A stretch of 64,000 bases of DNA from Alkalibacterium sp049389645 (GTDB taxonomy: Bacteria > Bacillota > Bacilli > Lactobacillales > Carnobacteriaceae_A): positions 1,612,001 to 1,676,000 of the forward strand of contig NZ_CP186540.1 in NCBI RefSeq assembly GCF_049389645.1, in the 5' to 3' direction. The position numbers were made by a program, and so were the translations under genes. The notes below the pieces were generated by a model, which searched no databases, had not been told where the DNA came from, and worked only from the letters and a program-made list of their open reading frames with translations. Positions 24,680 to 33,012 of the stretch are shown here, piece after piece. Within the stretch, counting starts at the first letter, position 1. Each line of letters begins with the position of its first letter.

Positions 24680-25240
24680 ATGAAGTTAATTTTTGGACTA
24701 GGTAATCCCGGTGGTAAATATGCAAAAACCAAACATAATATTGGATTTATTACGTTAGATGAGATCGCTTATCAAAAAGGATGGGCGTTCAACCGCTCTA
24801 AATTTGAATCGGTTTACGCAGAAGGCATGATAGGCACAGAAAAAGTTCTTCTAATTAAACCGCAGACATACATGAATGATTCAGGACGTTCAGTGAGACC
24901 ATGGCTGGATTACTACGATCTAACTGAAGAAGATATCGTCGTTATATACGACGATATGGATCTGCCGACTGGTAAAATACGCTTAAGACAAAAAGGAAGT
25001 GCCGGGGGACATAACGGTATCAAGGACATTATTGATCATATAGGCACGCAAAATTTCAATCGCGTGCGTATGGGAGTGGGGCGTCCTTTCGAAAACCAAT
25101 CCGTTGTTTCACATGTTCTCAGTCCTTTTCATAAATCTGATCACGAAAACATGTTAATGGCTGTGAAGAAAGCAGCAGACGCTTCGATTTATTGGGCGGA
25201 AGGTCATACTTATATGGATACAATGACTCAGTTTAATTGA
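24680..25240 (+). CDS. pth: Peptidyl-tRNA hydrolase
   Basis: Releases tRNA from prematurely dropped peptidyl-tRNA. It has 186 residues, normal length. Signatures are GLGNPGGKYAKTKHNIGF with catalytic His near residue 20, KPQTYMNDSG, YDDMDLPTGKIRLR and GSAGGHNGIKDI. GAGGAG precedes the ATG. It starts the pth-mfd-yabM-yabN-rqcP block; mfd begins 20 bases after its stop. Confidence 0.97.
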   Translation: MKLIFGLGNPGGKYAKTKHNIGFITLDEIAYQKGWAFNRSKFESVYAEGMIGTEKVLLIKPQTYMNDSGRSVRPWLDYYDLTEEDIVVIYDDMDLPTGKIRLRQKGSAGGHNGIKDIIDHIGTQNFNRVRMGVGRPFENQSVVSHVLSPFHKSDHENMLMAVKKAADASIYWAEGHTYMDTMTQFN

Positions 25241-25260
25241 GCAAAAAGGAGTTAATAAGC

Positions 25261-28200
25261 GTGTCTAAACTACACACATTTTTAAGCGAAAAACCATCAA
25301 TACAAAAGGTATTTGATACACTAACTGATCAAAGCAGACAGTTACTAACTGGTATAGCAGGATCAGCGCGAACGCTTTTCCTGCAGGGGTTACTGGAGGA
25401 AAAACAGAAAACTATTGTAGTGGTCACACAAAATCTATATTACGCTAACCAAATGATTGCGGATTTAACTGGGCTTGTTCCGGATGAACAACTCTTCCTG
25501 TTTTCTGTTGACGACATGCTTCATGCTGAAATGGCTGTTGCTTCTCCGGAGGCACGGGCAGATCGTGTTAAAGCTCTTGATTTTTTACTTAAAGAAGAAC
25601 CGGGGATTGTTGTCATTCCACTAGCCGGAGCTCGGAAGATCCTACCCGATCCCAACGTGTTCAAACAGGCAGAACTGTCTATTTCTCTGGGTGATGAAAT
25701 TGAACTGGATGAGATCACTTTCAAACTGACGGAGATGGGTTACCATCGGGAACAAAAAGTTTCTGCACCCGGGGAATACAGTATTCGAGGGGGAATAGTC
25801 GATGTCTATCCTTTGACAGAGGAGAATCCAGTTCGGATGGAACTGTTTGATGTTGAAGTCGATTCTTTGAGGTATTTTGATGCTGACACACAACGCTCAA
25901 GTCGCAACGTTAAACAAGTTACTATTATTCCAGCATCTGATGCGTTATTACTTGTCGACGAAAAAGATGAAATTTTAAAACGTTTTGATAAAGCTTTATC
26001 TCGTTCGTTGAAAAAAATGAAAGAAGAAGAACTTAGAGAACGATTAACACACAGTATTACAGCTGTTATGGATGCGATAAGAGAAGAGACGTATATCGAT
26101 GAGCTCGCCCGGTATACCGATTTGCTTTATAAAGATAAGGCGACCGTTTTAGATTATGCCTCAAAAGAAGCGGTAATAGTCATGGATGAATACCCGCGGA
26201 TCATAGAGAACGAAGCGCGTTTAGACGAAGAAGAAGCAGAATGGATAACCGGTCAGTTAGCAAATGGTAATGTCCTGTATCAGCAATCTTTTTCTCTTTC
26301 ATTTAGAGAGTCGCTTAAACAGTCTTCTCAATCACAATTACATTTTGCATTGTTTCAAAAAGGCATGCAGGGATTGAAATTGGATGCGATCCATCCTTTT
26401 CAGTATCGAACCATGCAAAAATTCTTTGGTCAAATGCCGTTAGTCAAAACAGAAATAGAACGTTGGAAAAAACAACACTATACTGTCATAGTCATGACTG
26501 AAAGTGAAGAACGTGCTGAAAAAGTTCACCAGACCTTACTGGATTTTGAAATACCCAGTACGCTTTCACTAGACGGAACAATCAGAACAGATATCACTCA
26601 AGTCATGCCATCAAGTGTGCATACCGGTTTTGAGTTGCCGGAGGAAAAAGTTGCAGTACTTACTGAAAAAGAACTGTTCAACCGTATTCCCAAGAAAAAA
26701 CCCAGACGTCAGAATATTACAAATGCCGAACGCCTTAAAAGTTATTCGGAGCTGGAAAAAGGAGACTTTGTGGTTCATGTGAATCACGGGATCGGTCAGT
26801 TTACGGGTCTGGAAACAATGGAAATCGATGGGATTCACCAAGATTATTTATCTATTGTTTATAGTGATACATCGAAGCTCTTTATTCCTGTCACCCAACT
26901 GAACCTGCTTCAAAAATATGTGTCATCTGAAGGGAAAACACCAAAGTTAAATAAACTTGGTGGCACCTCATGGGCGAAAACGAAAAAACGTGTCGCTGCC
27001 CAAGTAGAAGATATTGCGGATGATTTGATCGAACTGTATGCAGTACGAGAAAGTAAAGTAGGTTATGCGTATACCAGAGATGATGGCTATCAGAATGAAT
27101 TTGATGAAGCCTTTCCTTATACAGAAACGCCAGACCAAATGCGTTCCATCAATGAAGTGAAAAGGGATATGGAGAAACCGAAACCGATGGACCGTTTAAT
27201 TGTCGGTGACGTTGGTTACGGGAAAACGGAAGTAGCCATGCGTGCTGCGTTCAAAGCGATTCAAGATGGCAAACAAGTGGCCTTTCTAGTGCCGACAACG
27301 GTATTAGCACAACAGCATTACGAAACCATGTTGGAGCGGTTCGTTGATTTCCCTGTCGAAATTGGACTTTTGAGTCGTTTTCGAACGGGTAAACAGTTAA
27401 AAGAAACCGTTGACGGTATTAGAAAAGGACAAGTAGACCTTGTCGTCGGTACACATCGGATCTTATCCAAAGACATTGACTTTCAAGATTTAGGTTTGCT
27501 TATTGTGGACGAAGAACAGCGGTTTGGGGTCAAACATAAAGAACGCCTCAAACAATTGAAAAATGAAGTCGATGTCTTGACGCTGACGGCAACACCGATT
27601 CCAAGAACTCTGCATATGTCTATGCTGGGAGTTCGTGATTTATCAGTCATTGAAACACCGCCGGCTAACCGTTATCCAGTGCAGACGTATGTGATGGAAA
27701 TGAATGGTGCAGTCGTTCAAGAATCGATTCAACGAGAAATGGCGCGTGGAGGACAAGTTTTTTATCTCCATAATCGTGTCAGTACAATACAGCAGCGAGC
27801 TGATGAGTTGCAGCAGCTTGTTCCAGAAGCACGAATTGCCTATGCGCATGGTCAAATGAGTGATAATCAATTGGAGAATGTCCTTTATCAGTTCATCCAA
27901 GGAGAATTTGATATGCTGGTCACCACGACTATTATCGAAACGGGCGTAGACATACCTAATGTCAATACATTGATTGTAGAAGATGCTGATCGAATGGGCT
28001 TGTCTCAATTATATCAACTCCGAGGACGCGTCGGGCGAAGCAGTCGTATCGCCTATGCCTACTTGATGCACCAGCCGAACAAAGTACTGACAGAAGTAAG
28101 CGAAAAAAGGCTGCAGGCAATCAAAGACTTCACAGAACTCGGGTCAGGTTTCAAAATCGCTATGCGAGATTTAGCTATTCGCGGTGCAGGAAACCTGTTG

Positions 28201-28818
28201 GGTCAACAGCAGCATGGCTTTATTGACAGTGTCGGGTTCGATCTGTACTCGCAAATGTTATCTGAAGCAGTGGCTAGAAAACGCGGAGACAAGAAGCAAG
28301 TTAAAACTATTGTTGAAATGGACCTGTCGATCGACGCTTACCTGCCAAGCACATATGTAGAAGATGAAAGACAAAAAATCGAGCTATATAAACGTATACG
28401 TCAATTCTCATCTGAAGAAGAATATGTCGAACTGTTAGATGAATTGATTGATCGTTTCGGCGATTACCCTCAAGCAGTTGCAGATTTGTTATCGGTGGGC
28501 TTATTGAAAATGTATAGTGAAACAGCTCTGATTGAAACCATTAAACGCGATAAAAATATAGTGAAAGTGACATTCTCAAGCGAAGGTACAAGTAAATATC
28601 CGTTACCTGAAGTGTTTAGAGCTTTGAAAGATATTCCGATGAAAACGGATATGCAAGCGGAAGGCAAATTAGCCATTGAATTTATACTGCCCAAACGGAT
28701 GCATGATGATATCTGGTTAGAGGCCCTCGTGAAATTTTCGAAAATTTGTGCGACCTATCGAATGGAAAACGAGAAAAAACAAGTGAGCCAGGGGACACAT
28801 GATGAGTCAAACGAATAA
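25261..28818 (+). CDS. mfd: Transcription-repair coupling factor
   Basis: DNA translocase that removes RNA polymerase stalled at lesions and recruits UvrA. It has 1185 residues, full length. The N-terminal UvrB-like region (FLQGLLEEKQKTIVVV ... VDVYPL) is followed by the RNA polymerase interaction domain (GDFVVHVNHGIGQFTGLE), the RecG-like helicase with Walker A GDVGYGKTEVAMRAAF, DEEQRFGVKHKE, TATPIPRTL and QLRGRVGRSSR, and the C-terminal D7 domain. The GTG at 25261 is preferred, with AAAAAGGAG 9 bases upstream; the in-frame TTG at 25237 overlaps the pth stop. The 3' end overlaps the next gene by 20 bases. Confidence 0.97.
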   Translation: MSKLHTFLSEKPSIQKVFDTLTDQSRQLLTGIAGSARTLFLQGLLEEKQKTIVVVTQNLYYANQMIADLTGLVPDEQLFLFSVDDMLHAEMAVASPEARADRVKALDFLLKEEPGIVVIPLAGARKILPDPNVFKQAELSISLGDEIELDEITFKLTEMGYHREQKVSAPGEYSIRGGIVDVYPLTEENPVRMELFDVEVDSLRYFDADTQRSSRNVKQVTIIPASDALLLVDEKDEILKRFDKALSRSLKKMKEEELRERLTHSITAVMDAIREETYIDELARYTDLLYKDKATVLDYASKEAVIVMDEYPRIIENEARLDEEEAEWITGQLANGNVLYQQSFSLSFRESLKQSSQSQLHFALFQKGMQGLKLDAIHPFQYRTMQKFFGQMPLVKTEIERWKKQHYTVIVMTESEERAEKVHQTLLDFEIPSTLSLDGTIRTDITQVMPSSVHTGFELPEEKVAVLTEKELFNRIPKKKPRRQNITNAERLKSYSELEKGDFVVHVNHGIGQFTGLETMEIDGIHQDYLSIVYSDTSKLFIPVTQLNLLQKYVSSEGKTPKLNKLGGTSWAKTKKRVAAQVEDIADDLIELYAVRESKVGYAYTRDDGYQNEFDEAFPYTETPDQMRSINEVKRDMEKPKPMDRLIVGDVGYGKTEVAMRAAFKAIQDGKQVAFLVPTTVLAQQHYETMLERFVDFPVEIGLLSRFRTGKQLKETVDGIRKGQVDLVVGTHRILSKDIDFQDLGLLIVDEEQRFGVKHKERLKQLKNEVDVLTLTATPIPRTLHMSMLGVRDLSVIETPPANRYPVQTYVMEMNGAVVQESIQREMARGGQVFYLHNRVSTIQQRADELQQLVPEARIAYAHGQMSDNQLENVLYQFIQGEFDMLVTTTIIETGVDIPNVNTLIVEDADRMGLSQLYQLRGRVGRSSRIAYAYLMHQPNKVLTEVSEKRLQAIKDFTELGSGFKIAMRDLAIRGAGNLLGQQQHGFIDSVGFDLYSQMLSEAVARKRGDKKQVKTIVEMDLSIDAYLPSTYVEDERQKIELYKRIRQFSSEEEYVELLDELIDRFGDYPQAVADLLSVGLLKMYSETALIETIKRDKNIVKVTFSSEGTSKYPLPEVFRALKDIPMKTDMQAEGKLAIEFILPKRMHDDIWLEALVKFSKICATYRMENEKKQVSQGTHDESNE

Positions 28819-30361
28819 ATTCATAAAAGGAGCGGCTCTTTTATCAGGAGCCGCCTTCATAACTAAACTACTCAGTGCGCTGTACAAAATACCCTTACAA
28901 AACTTGACGGGTAATGAAGGCTTTTATGTCTATCAACAAGTGTACCCTTTTTATGGGATAGCCTCAGTGTTAGCATTAAACGGTTTTCCTTTGTATATAT
29001 CTAAGCTGATTTCTGAAAGTAATGAAGAGCATCATGGTGAGGTGATAAAGCGGACACAAGTATGGGTGACATTATTCTCCATCAGTGCCTTTTTGTTTCT
29101 GTTCTTCCTCTCCTCTCAGGTGGCTCAGTTAATGGGTGATGGACAACTCGCGCCCGTAATCAGAGCAACATCAGTGATTTACCTGTTTATCCCTTTTTTA
29201 TCCATGGGAAGAGGGTATTTCCAGGGATTAATGAACATGAAGCCAACAGCGCTCTCTCAAGTAGCTGAACAACTTGTTCGCGTGACGTTGCTTATTGTTG
29301 TCGCTTTATTATTTGCAAAAATGGATCTGTCTGTTTACCAGATGGGAACCTGGGCGATGCGAAGCAGTTGGATAGGCGCATTAGTGGGAACGAGTGTCGT
29401 CGGTCTTTTTTTTATAAAGTCACGCAGTCATCTCAGGCCTTCTACGCTGCCAATGGGGACGCCTGCTTATTCAGAAATAAGGAAACGGTTTTTAACCGAA
29501 GGGTTAGCGTTGACCTTTATGAGCAGCTTGTTATTAGTATTTCAATTGATCGATTCTTTTACAGTATATAATGGGCTTATTGATGGTGGGTATCCTTCTA
29601 CCCAGGCGATGATAATGAAAGGGGTTTATGACCGTGCTCAGCCTTTTGTCCAAGTAGGATTGGTATTAGGCGTAAGTGTAGCAGCAAGCACCTTGCCGTT
29701 ACTGAGAAACGACCATAAAGCGGGACAAAGAGAGGCGTGGGTCAGAAATAGTGTGAGGATCTTGAAATTGACCGCTCTTCTTTCCGGTGCAGCCTCCGTG
29801 GGCTTGATTGCAGTCATGCCTTGGTTGAATCAAGCTCTGTTTCAGGACCAGTCAGGAACCCAGGCGCTCCAAGTATACAGTTTAAGTGTTCTGATCCTGT
29901 CATTGATACATGTGATGTTCGCTATTATCCACAGCACATCATCGTCGCTTTTTGGATGGGGAGCGCTCATGTCTGGATTAGTCTTTAAAGCAGCGTTTAA
30001 TACAATCGCTGTTCGGACTGTCGGTATTGTTGGGTCAAGTTTCGTGACGGTAGTGTCACTGATGCTCATTTTCTTTTTGCTGGCGAAGCAACTGGATAAA
30101 GCAATTTGGGATGAGGTACTGGACACTTCCTTTTTACTTAAATATAGTTTAGTGTTAAGCATAATGGGACTTGGTGTGTATGGCACATTGAATATGAGTC
30201 AGTCCGCTTTTGGCACATCAAACAGACTGACTGCACTAGTAAGCATCTTAATTGGTGTCTTTGTGGGTGTGACGATCATCATCGCTGCTTTACTGAAACT
30301 GGATATACTAACAAAAGAAGAATGGCAAAGTTTAGCTTTACTAAAAAAAATGAAAAAATAA
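28799..30361 (+). CDS. Polysaccharide/lipid flippase, MATE-like (YabM/SpoVB family)
   Basis: Integral membrane protein of 520 residues with about 14 predicted helices and the family start FIKGAALLSGAAFITKLLSALYKIPLQN. MOP-superfamily flippases of this group move lipid-linked cell-wall or polysaccharide precursors; members in non-sporulating cocci can act as lipid II flippases. It overlaps mfd and precedes yabN, the same order as Bacillus yabM, where spoVT intervenes but is absent here. Two ATGs (28799, 28802) are adjacent; AGGGG lies upstream. Confidence 0.88.
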   Translation: MMSQTNKFIKGAALLSGAAFITKLLSALYKIPLQNLTGNEGFYVYQQVYPFYGIASVLALNGFPLYISKLISESNEEHHGEVIKRTQVWVTLFSISAFLFLFFLSSQVAQLMGDGQLAPVIRATSVIYLFIPFLSMGRGYFQGLMNMKPTALSQVAEQLVRVTLLIVVALLFAKMDLSVYQMGTWAMRSSWIGALVGTSVVGLFFIKSRSHLRPSTLPMGTPAYSEIRKRFLTEGLALTFMSSLLLVFQLIDSFTVYNGLIDGGYPSTQAMIMKGVYDRAQPFVQVGLVLGVSVAASTLPLLRNDHKAGQREAWVRNSVRILKLTALLSGAASVGLIAVMPWLNQALFQDQSGTQALQVYSLSVLILSLIHVMFAIIHSTSSSLFGWGALMSGLVFKAAFNTIAVRTVGIVGSSFVTVVSLMLIFFLLAKQLDKAIWDEVLDTSFLLKYSLVLSIMGLGVYGTLNMSQSAFGTSNRLTALVSILIGVFVGVTIIIAALLKLDILTKEEWQSLALLKKMKK

Positions 30362-30380
30362 TGAGAACGAGGAGGAAATG

Positions 30381-31445
30381 ATGCATAGCATAAACGTGGT
30401 GGGTCTTGGACCTGGAGACAGAGATCAAATGCCGATAAAAATCGAAAAATTGATCAAAGAAGCAGAAATCGTCTATTTAAGAACGGAGGATCATCCGGCT
30501 GTTAAAGAATTAATAACAGAAGGGGCAAATTTCCAATCTTTCGATCATCTATATGAAGAAAATGATAAAGATTTTGAAAAAGTTTACACGGCTATCGTGG
30601 ATCAGTTGATCAAATTAGCTGAAGATAATGATGTTGTGTACGCTGTGCCCGGTCATCCGATGGTCGCTGAAAAAACCGTGAAAGACCTGTTAAAAAATTA
30701 TTCAAAAGTCAACATCATCGGAGGCAAGAGTTTTTTAGATGATCTCTTTCAATCCGTTCAGGTCGACCCGGTAGAAGGGTTTCAGTTACTTGATTCATTT
30801 GGTTTGAATCACGATACCCTTAACACCGGCCAGCACGTTATTATCATGCAGGTTTTCAATGCACTGATGGCTGGAGAAGTGAAATTGACCTTGATGGAGA
30901 AGTATCCGGATGAGCACAAGGTAGCTGTGATCGATGCAGCTGGTAGCAAAGATGAAAACATTGAATGGTTATCCTTATATGAAATAGACCGTTTTGCGGG
31001 CGTGTACAACTTGAGATCACTCTATGTGCCACCACTTGAACTGGATGAACAGGTAACGTCGCTCTCAACGTTACAAAGTTATATCGACAGAGTCACGGAT
31101 GCTGATGAAGGGGACGCTTGGATAAACGAACAAACGCCTAAGTCGCTGATACGGTACATCAGAGAAGAAACGGATGAACTGATTGCTGCCATTGAAAATG
31201 ACGACAGTGACAATTGGATGGAAGAATTGGGAGATGTATTGGTCCAGCTTTTGTATCAGACGAGTAGTGCGGAAAAAGAGGGCCTGTTTACATTTGAAGA
31301 CGTTCTGGAAACAGTGAACCGTAAAATAAGAAGACGGCATCCACATGTTTTTGACGGAGTAAAAGCGACAACAGCGGAAGAAGTGGATGCGTTGTGGCAA
31401 AAAATAAAAGCTGAAGAAAAGAGGAGCAAAGATGAGACTGGATAA
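30381..31445 (+). CDS. YabN-type protein: tetrapyrrole-methylase-like domain plus MazG NTP pyrophosphohydrolase
   Basis: Protein of 354 residues with two domains. Residues 1-215 resemble SAM-dependent tetrapyrrole methylases (NVVGLGPGDRDQMP, YAVPGHPMVAEKTV). Residues 240-354 are MazG: EETDELIAAIENDD and WMEELGDVLVQLLYQT supply the Glu/Asp metal ligands that hydrolyse NTPs to NMPs and pyrophosphate, a house-cleaning role. Bacillus YabN is longer because it has a second MazG-like part; here only one is present. GGAGG is 5 bases before the ATG at 30381. It overlaps rqcP by 14 bases. Confidence 0.9.
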   Translation: MHSINVVGLGPGDRDQMPIKIEKLIKEAEIVYLRTEDHPAVKELITEGANFQSFDHLYEENDKDFEKVYTAIVDQLIKLAEDNDVVYAVPGHPMVAEKTVKDLLKNYSKVNIIGGKSFLDDLFQSVQVDPVEGFQLLDSFGLNHDTLNTGQHVIIMQVFNALMAGEVKLTLMEKYPDEHKVAVIDAAGSKDENIEWLSLYEIDRFAGVYNLRSLYVPPLELDEQVTSLSTLQSYIDRVTDADEGDAWINEQTPKSLIRYIREETDELIAAIENDDSDNWMEELGDVLVQLLYQTSSAEKEGLFTFEDVLETVNRKIRRRHPHVFDGVKATTAEEVDALWQKIKAEEKRSKDETG

Positions 31446-31698
31446 ATATTTGAAAATAGCACGCATTATAAAAAGACGGTCAGTCGCTAAAGAGATCGCG
31501 GATAAGGGTCGTATTCTAATTAATGGTAAAACTGCAAAATCATCAAGCAAAGTGGCTATAGGCGATGAGTTGACCATTCATTTTGGCAACAAAACATTGA
31601 AACTCAGTGTGGATGATATTAGAGATACTACAAAAAAAGATGAAGCCAAAGACTTGTACACTGTTATAGAAGAAACCCACGAACAGACAAGTGAGTAA
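31432..31698 (+). CDS. rqcP: RqcP, S4-domain ribosome quality-control protein
   Basis: RNA-binding protein of 88 residues (YabO/Hsp15 family). An S4 domain covers residues 1-60 (MRLDKYLKIARIIKRRSVAKEIADKG; RILINGK). In Bacillus RqcP binds 50S-peptidyl-tRNA complexes and, with RqcH, drives Ala-tail synthesis on stalled chains. The overlapping start with the yabN-type gene indicates coupling. A GAGGAG site lies inside the upstream gene. Confidence 0.93.
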   Translation: MRLDKYLKIARIIKRRSVAKEIADKGRILINGKTAKSSSKVAIGDELTIHFGNKTLKLSVDDIRDTTKKDEAKDLYTVIEETHEQTSE

Positions 31699-31755
31699 CA
31701 CAAACCCTTCAACAAGCATGAAGGTGGATAAATAAAATTATAGGACAAATACAAC

Positions 31756-31824
31756 AATAGAATTGTGTCTCATCAGCTTATTCTGAAAAAAATGAGCCAG
31801 ATGAGACTATTCTATTTTTTTTAT
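31756..31824 (+). terminator. Terminator after rqcP
   Basis: ATAGAAT and GTCTCATC pair with GATGAGAC and ATTCTAT, with inner GCT/AGC, followed by eight T residues. Confidence 0.85.
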
Positions 31825-31914
31825 TGATCATTGATTCTTTTCATTAGAGAGGTTTATTGCTATACTTTAAACAAATATGATTCAATGAAAAGAATTAATT
31901 TAGGGGGTTATGAT

Positions 31915-32367
31915 ATGGATAAGAAAAAATCGAGTGTCACGCGCATGGATAATCCATACATAAAACATAAAACGCTTGAAAGTATCAGAGATTTTAAGCA
32001 CAAAAGAAAGTTGAAAAGAAGGATGCAGCTTATAATAGCAACGGGCGTACTGCTGATCTTATTATTTGGAAGTGGCTTAGCGAGAAATTACTATAAACTC
32101 CAGCAATTAGAAGAACAGAAGGTTGTTGCTCAAGAAGAGTTAGAATCTCTCGATCTGCGTCAAGAAGAACTGGAATACTATATTGGATTACTTGAAGATG
32201 AAGAATATGTAGCCAAGCTAGCACGTAGTGAGTATTACTTAACAAAAGATAAGGAAATAGTTTTCAGTTTTCCTGATGACAGGAAACCGGACCATACAGA
32301 AGTGACAGAAGAAGGTTCAGCGCTTTTTGAAAATGAAGAAAAGGACAACGAAGAAGACAAGGAATAA
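31915..32367 (+). CDS. divIC: Septum formation initiator DivIC (FtsB family)
   Basis: Bitopic division protein of 150 residues. A basic N-terminal cytoplasmic part, one membrane helix (LIIATGVLLILLFGSGLA, about residues 40-58), then a coiled coil (LEEQKVVAQEELESLDLRQEELEY) and an acidic tail. DivIC with FtsL and DivIB activates septal wall synthesis. Its place between rqcP and yabR is as in Bacillus, without yabP and yabQ. The ATG at 31915 has TTAGGGGG upstream; the frame is open further upstream but without a site. Confidence 0.92.
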   Translation: MDKKKSSVTRMDNPYIKHKTLESIRDFKHKRKLKRRMQLIIATGVLLILLFGSGLARNYYKLQQLEEQKVVAQEELESLDLRQEELEYYIGLLEDEEYVAKLARSEYYLTKDKEIVFSFPDDRKPDHTEVTEEGSALFENEEKDNEEDKE

Positions 32368-32477
32368 GAACACGAACATTATTCAAGATATATTCACAAT
32401 CTTTTCAATAAGTCTTTATTCTCATTTTTTATCATGGTATACTTAATTCAAATTATTTAGGGGGATATATAGAAAAT

Positions 32478-32909
32478 ATGTCAATTGAAATTGGAAGCAA
32501 AGTAGAAGGAAAAGTCACGGGTATTGCTAATTTTGGTGCATTCATTGATTTAGGCAATAATAAAACAGGTTTAGTGCACATTAGTGAAGTGTCGGACAGT
32601 TATGTTGAGAATATCAACGAAGAATTAGAAGTAGGTCAAACAATTACAGTGAAAGTCTTAACTATAGCAGATGATGGAAAGATAGGATTATCTATCCGTA
32701 AAGCTACAGACAAACCTGCAGTAGAAGCTTCCAAACCGAAAACCTCGAGCAGACCGCGACCAAGTTCTTCTAACAAGCGTCCTGTAGCGAAAAAAGAAGA
32801 TTTCGATTCATTGATGAGTTCATTTTTAAAAGATAGTGAAGATCGTTTAACTTCCCTTAAACGTCATACTGAAAACAAACGCGGTGGCAGTGGCGGTCGT
32901 AAAGGGTAA
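32478..32909 (+). CDS. S1-domain RNA-binding protein (YabR type)
   Basis: Protein of 143 residues. An S1 domain occupies residues 1-75 (GSKVEGKVTGIANFGAFIDL; GLVHISEVSDSYV; GKIGLSIRKA), then a basic Ser/Pro/Arg linker, then a short conserved end (FDSLMSSFLKDSEDRL). Members include Bacillus YabR and the Gram-positive general stress protein 13 family; a role in RNA binding is inferred. GGGGG precedes the ATG by about 12 bases. Confidence 0.9.
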   Translation: MSIEIGSKVEGKVTGIANFGAFIDLGNNKTGLVHISEVSDSYVENINEELEVGQTITVKVLTIADDGKIGLSIRKATDKPAVEASKPKTSSRPRPSSSNKRPVAKKEDFDSLMSSFLKDSEDRLTSLKRHTENKRGGSGGRKG

Positions 32910-32932
32910 TTAGATCCAATCAATAGATAGAA

Positions 32933-32966
32933 CAAAGGGTTTAGGGGTATCCCTGAATCCTTTTTA
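32933..32966 (+). terminator. Terminator after the S1-domain gene
   Basis: AAAGGGTTTAGGG pairs with CCCTGAATCCTTTTT over a 4-base loop, with two G-T pairs. Confidence 0.8.
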
Positions 32967-33012
32967 CTTATAAATAAATAACAAGTCGCATCGGTGGAAG
33001 GTTTGAGAAACG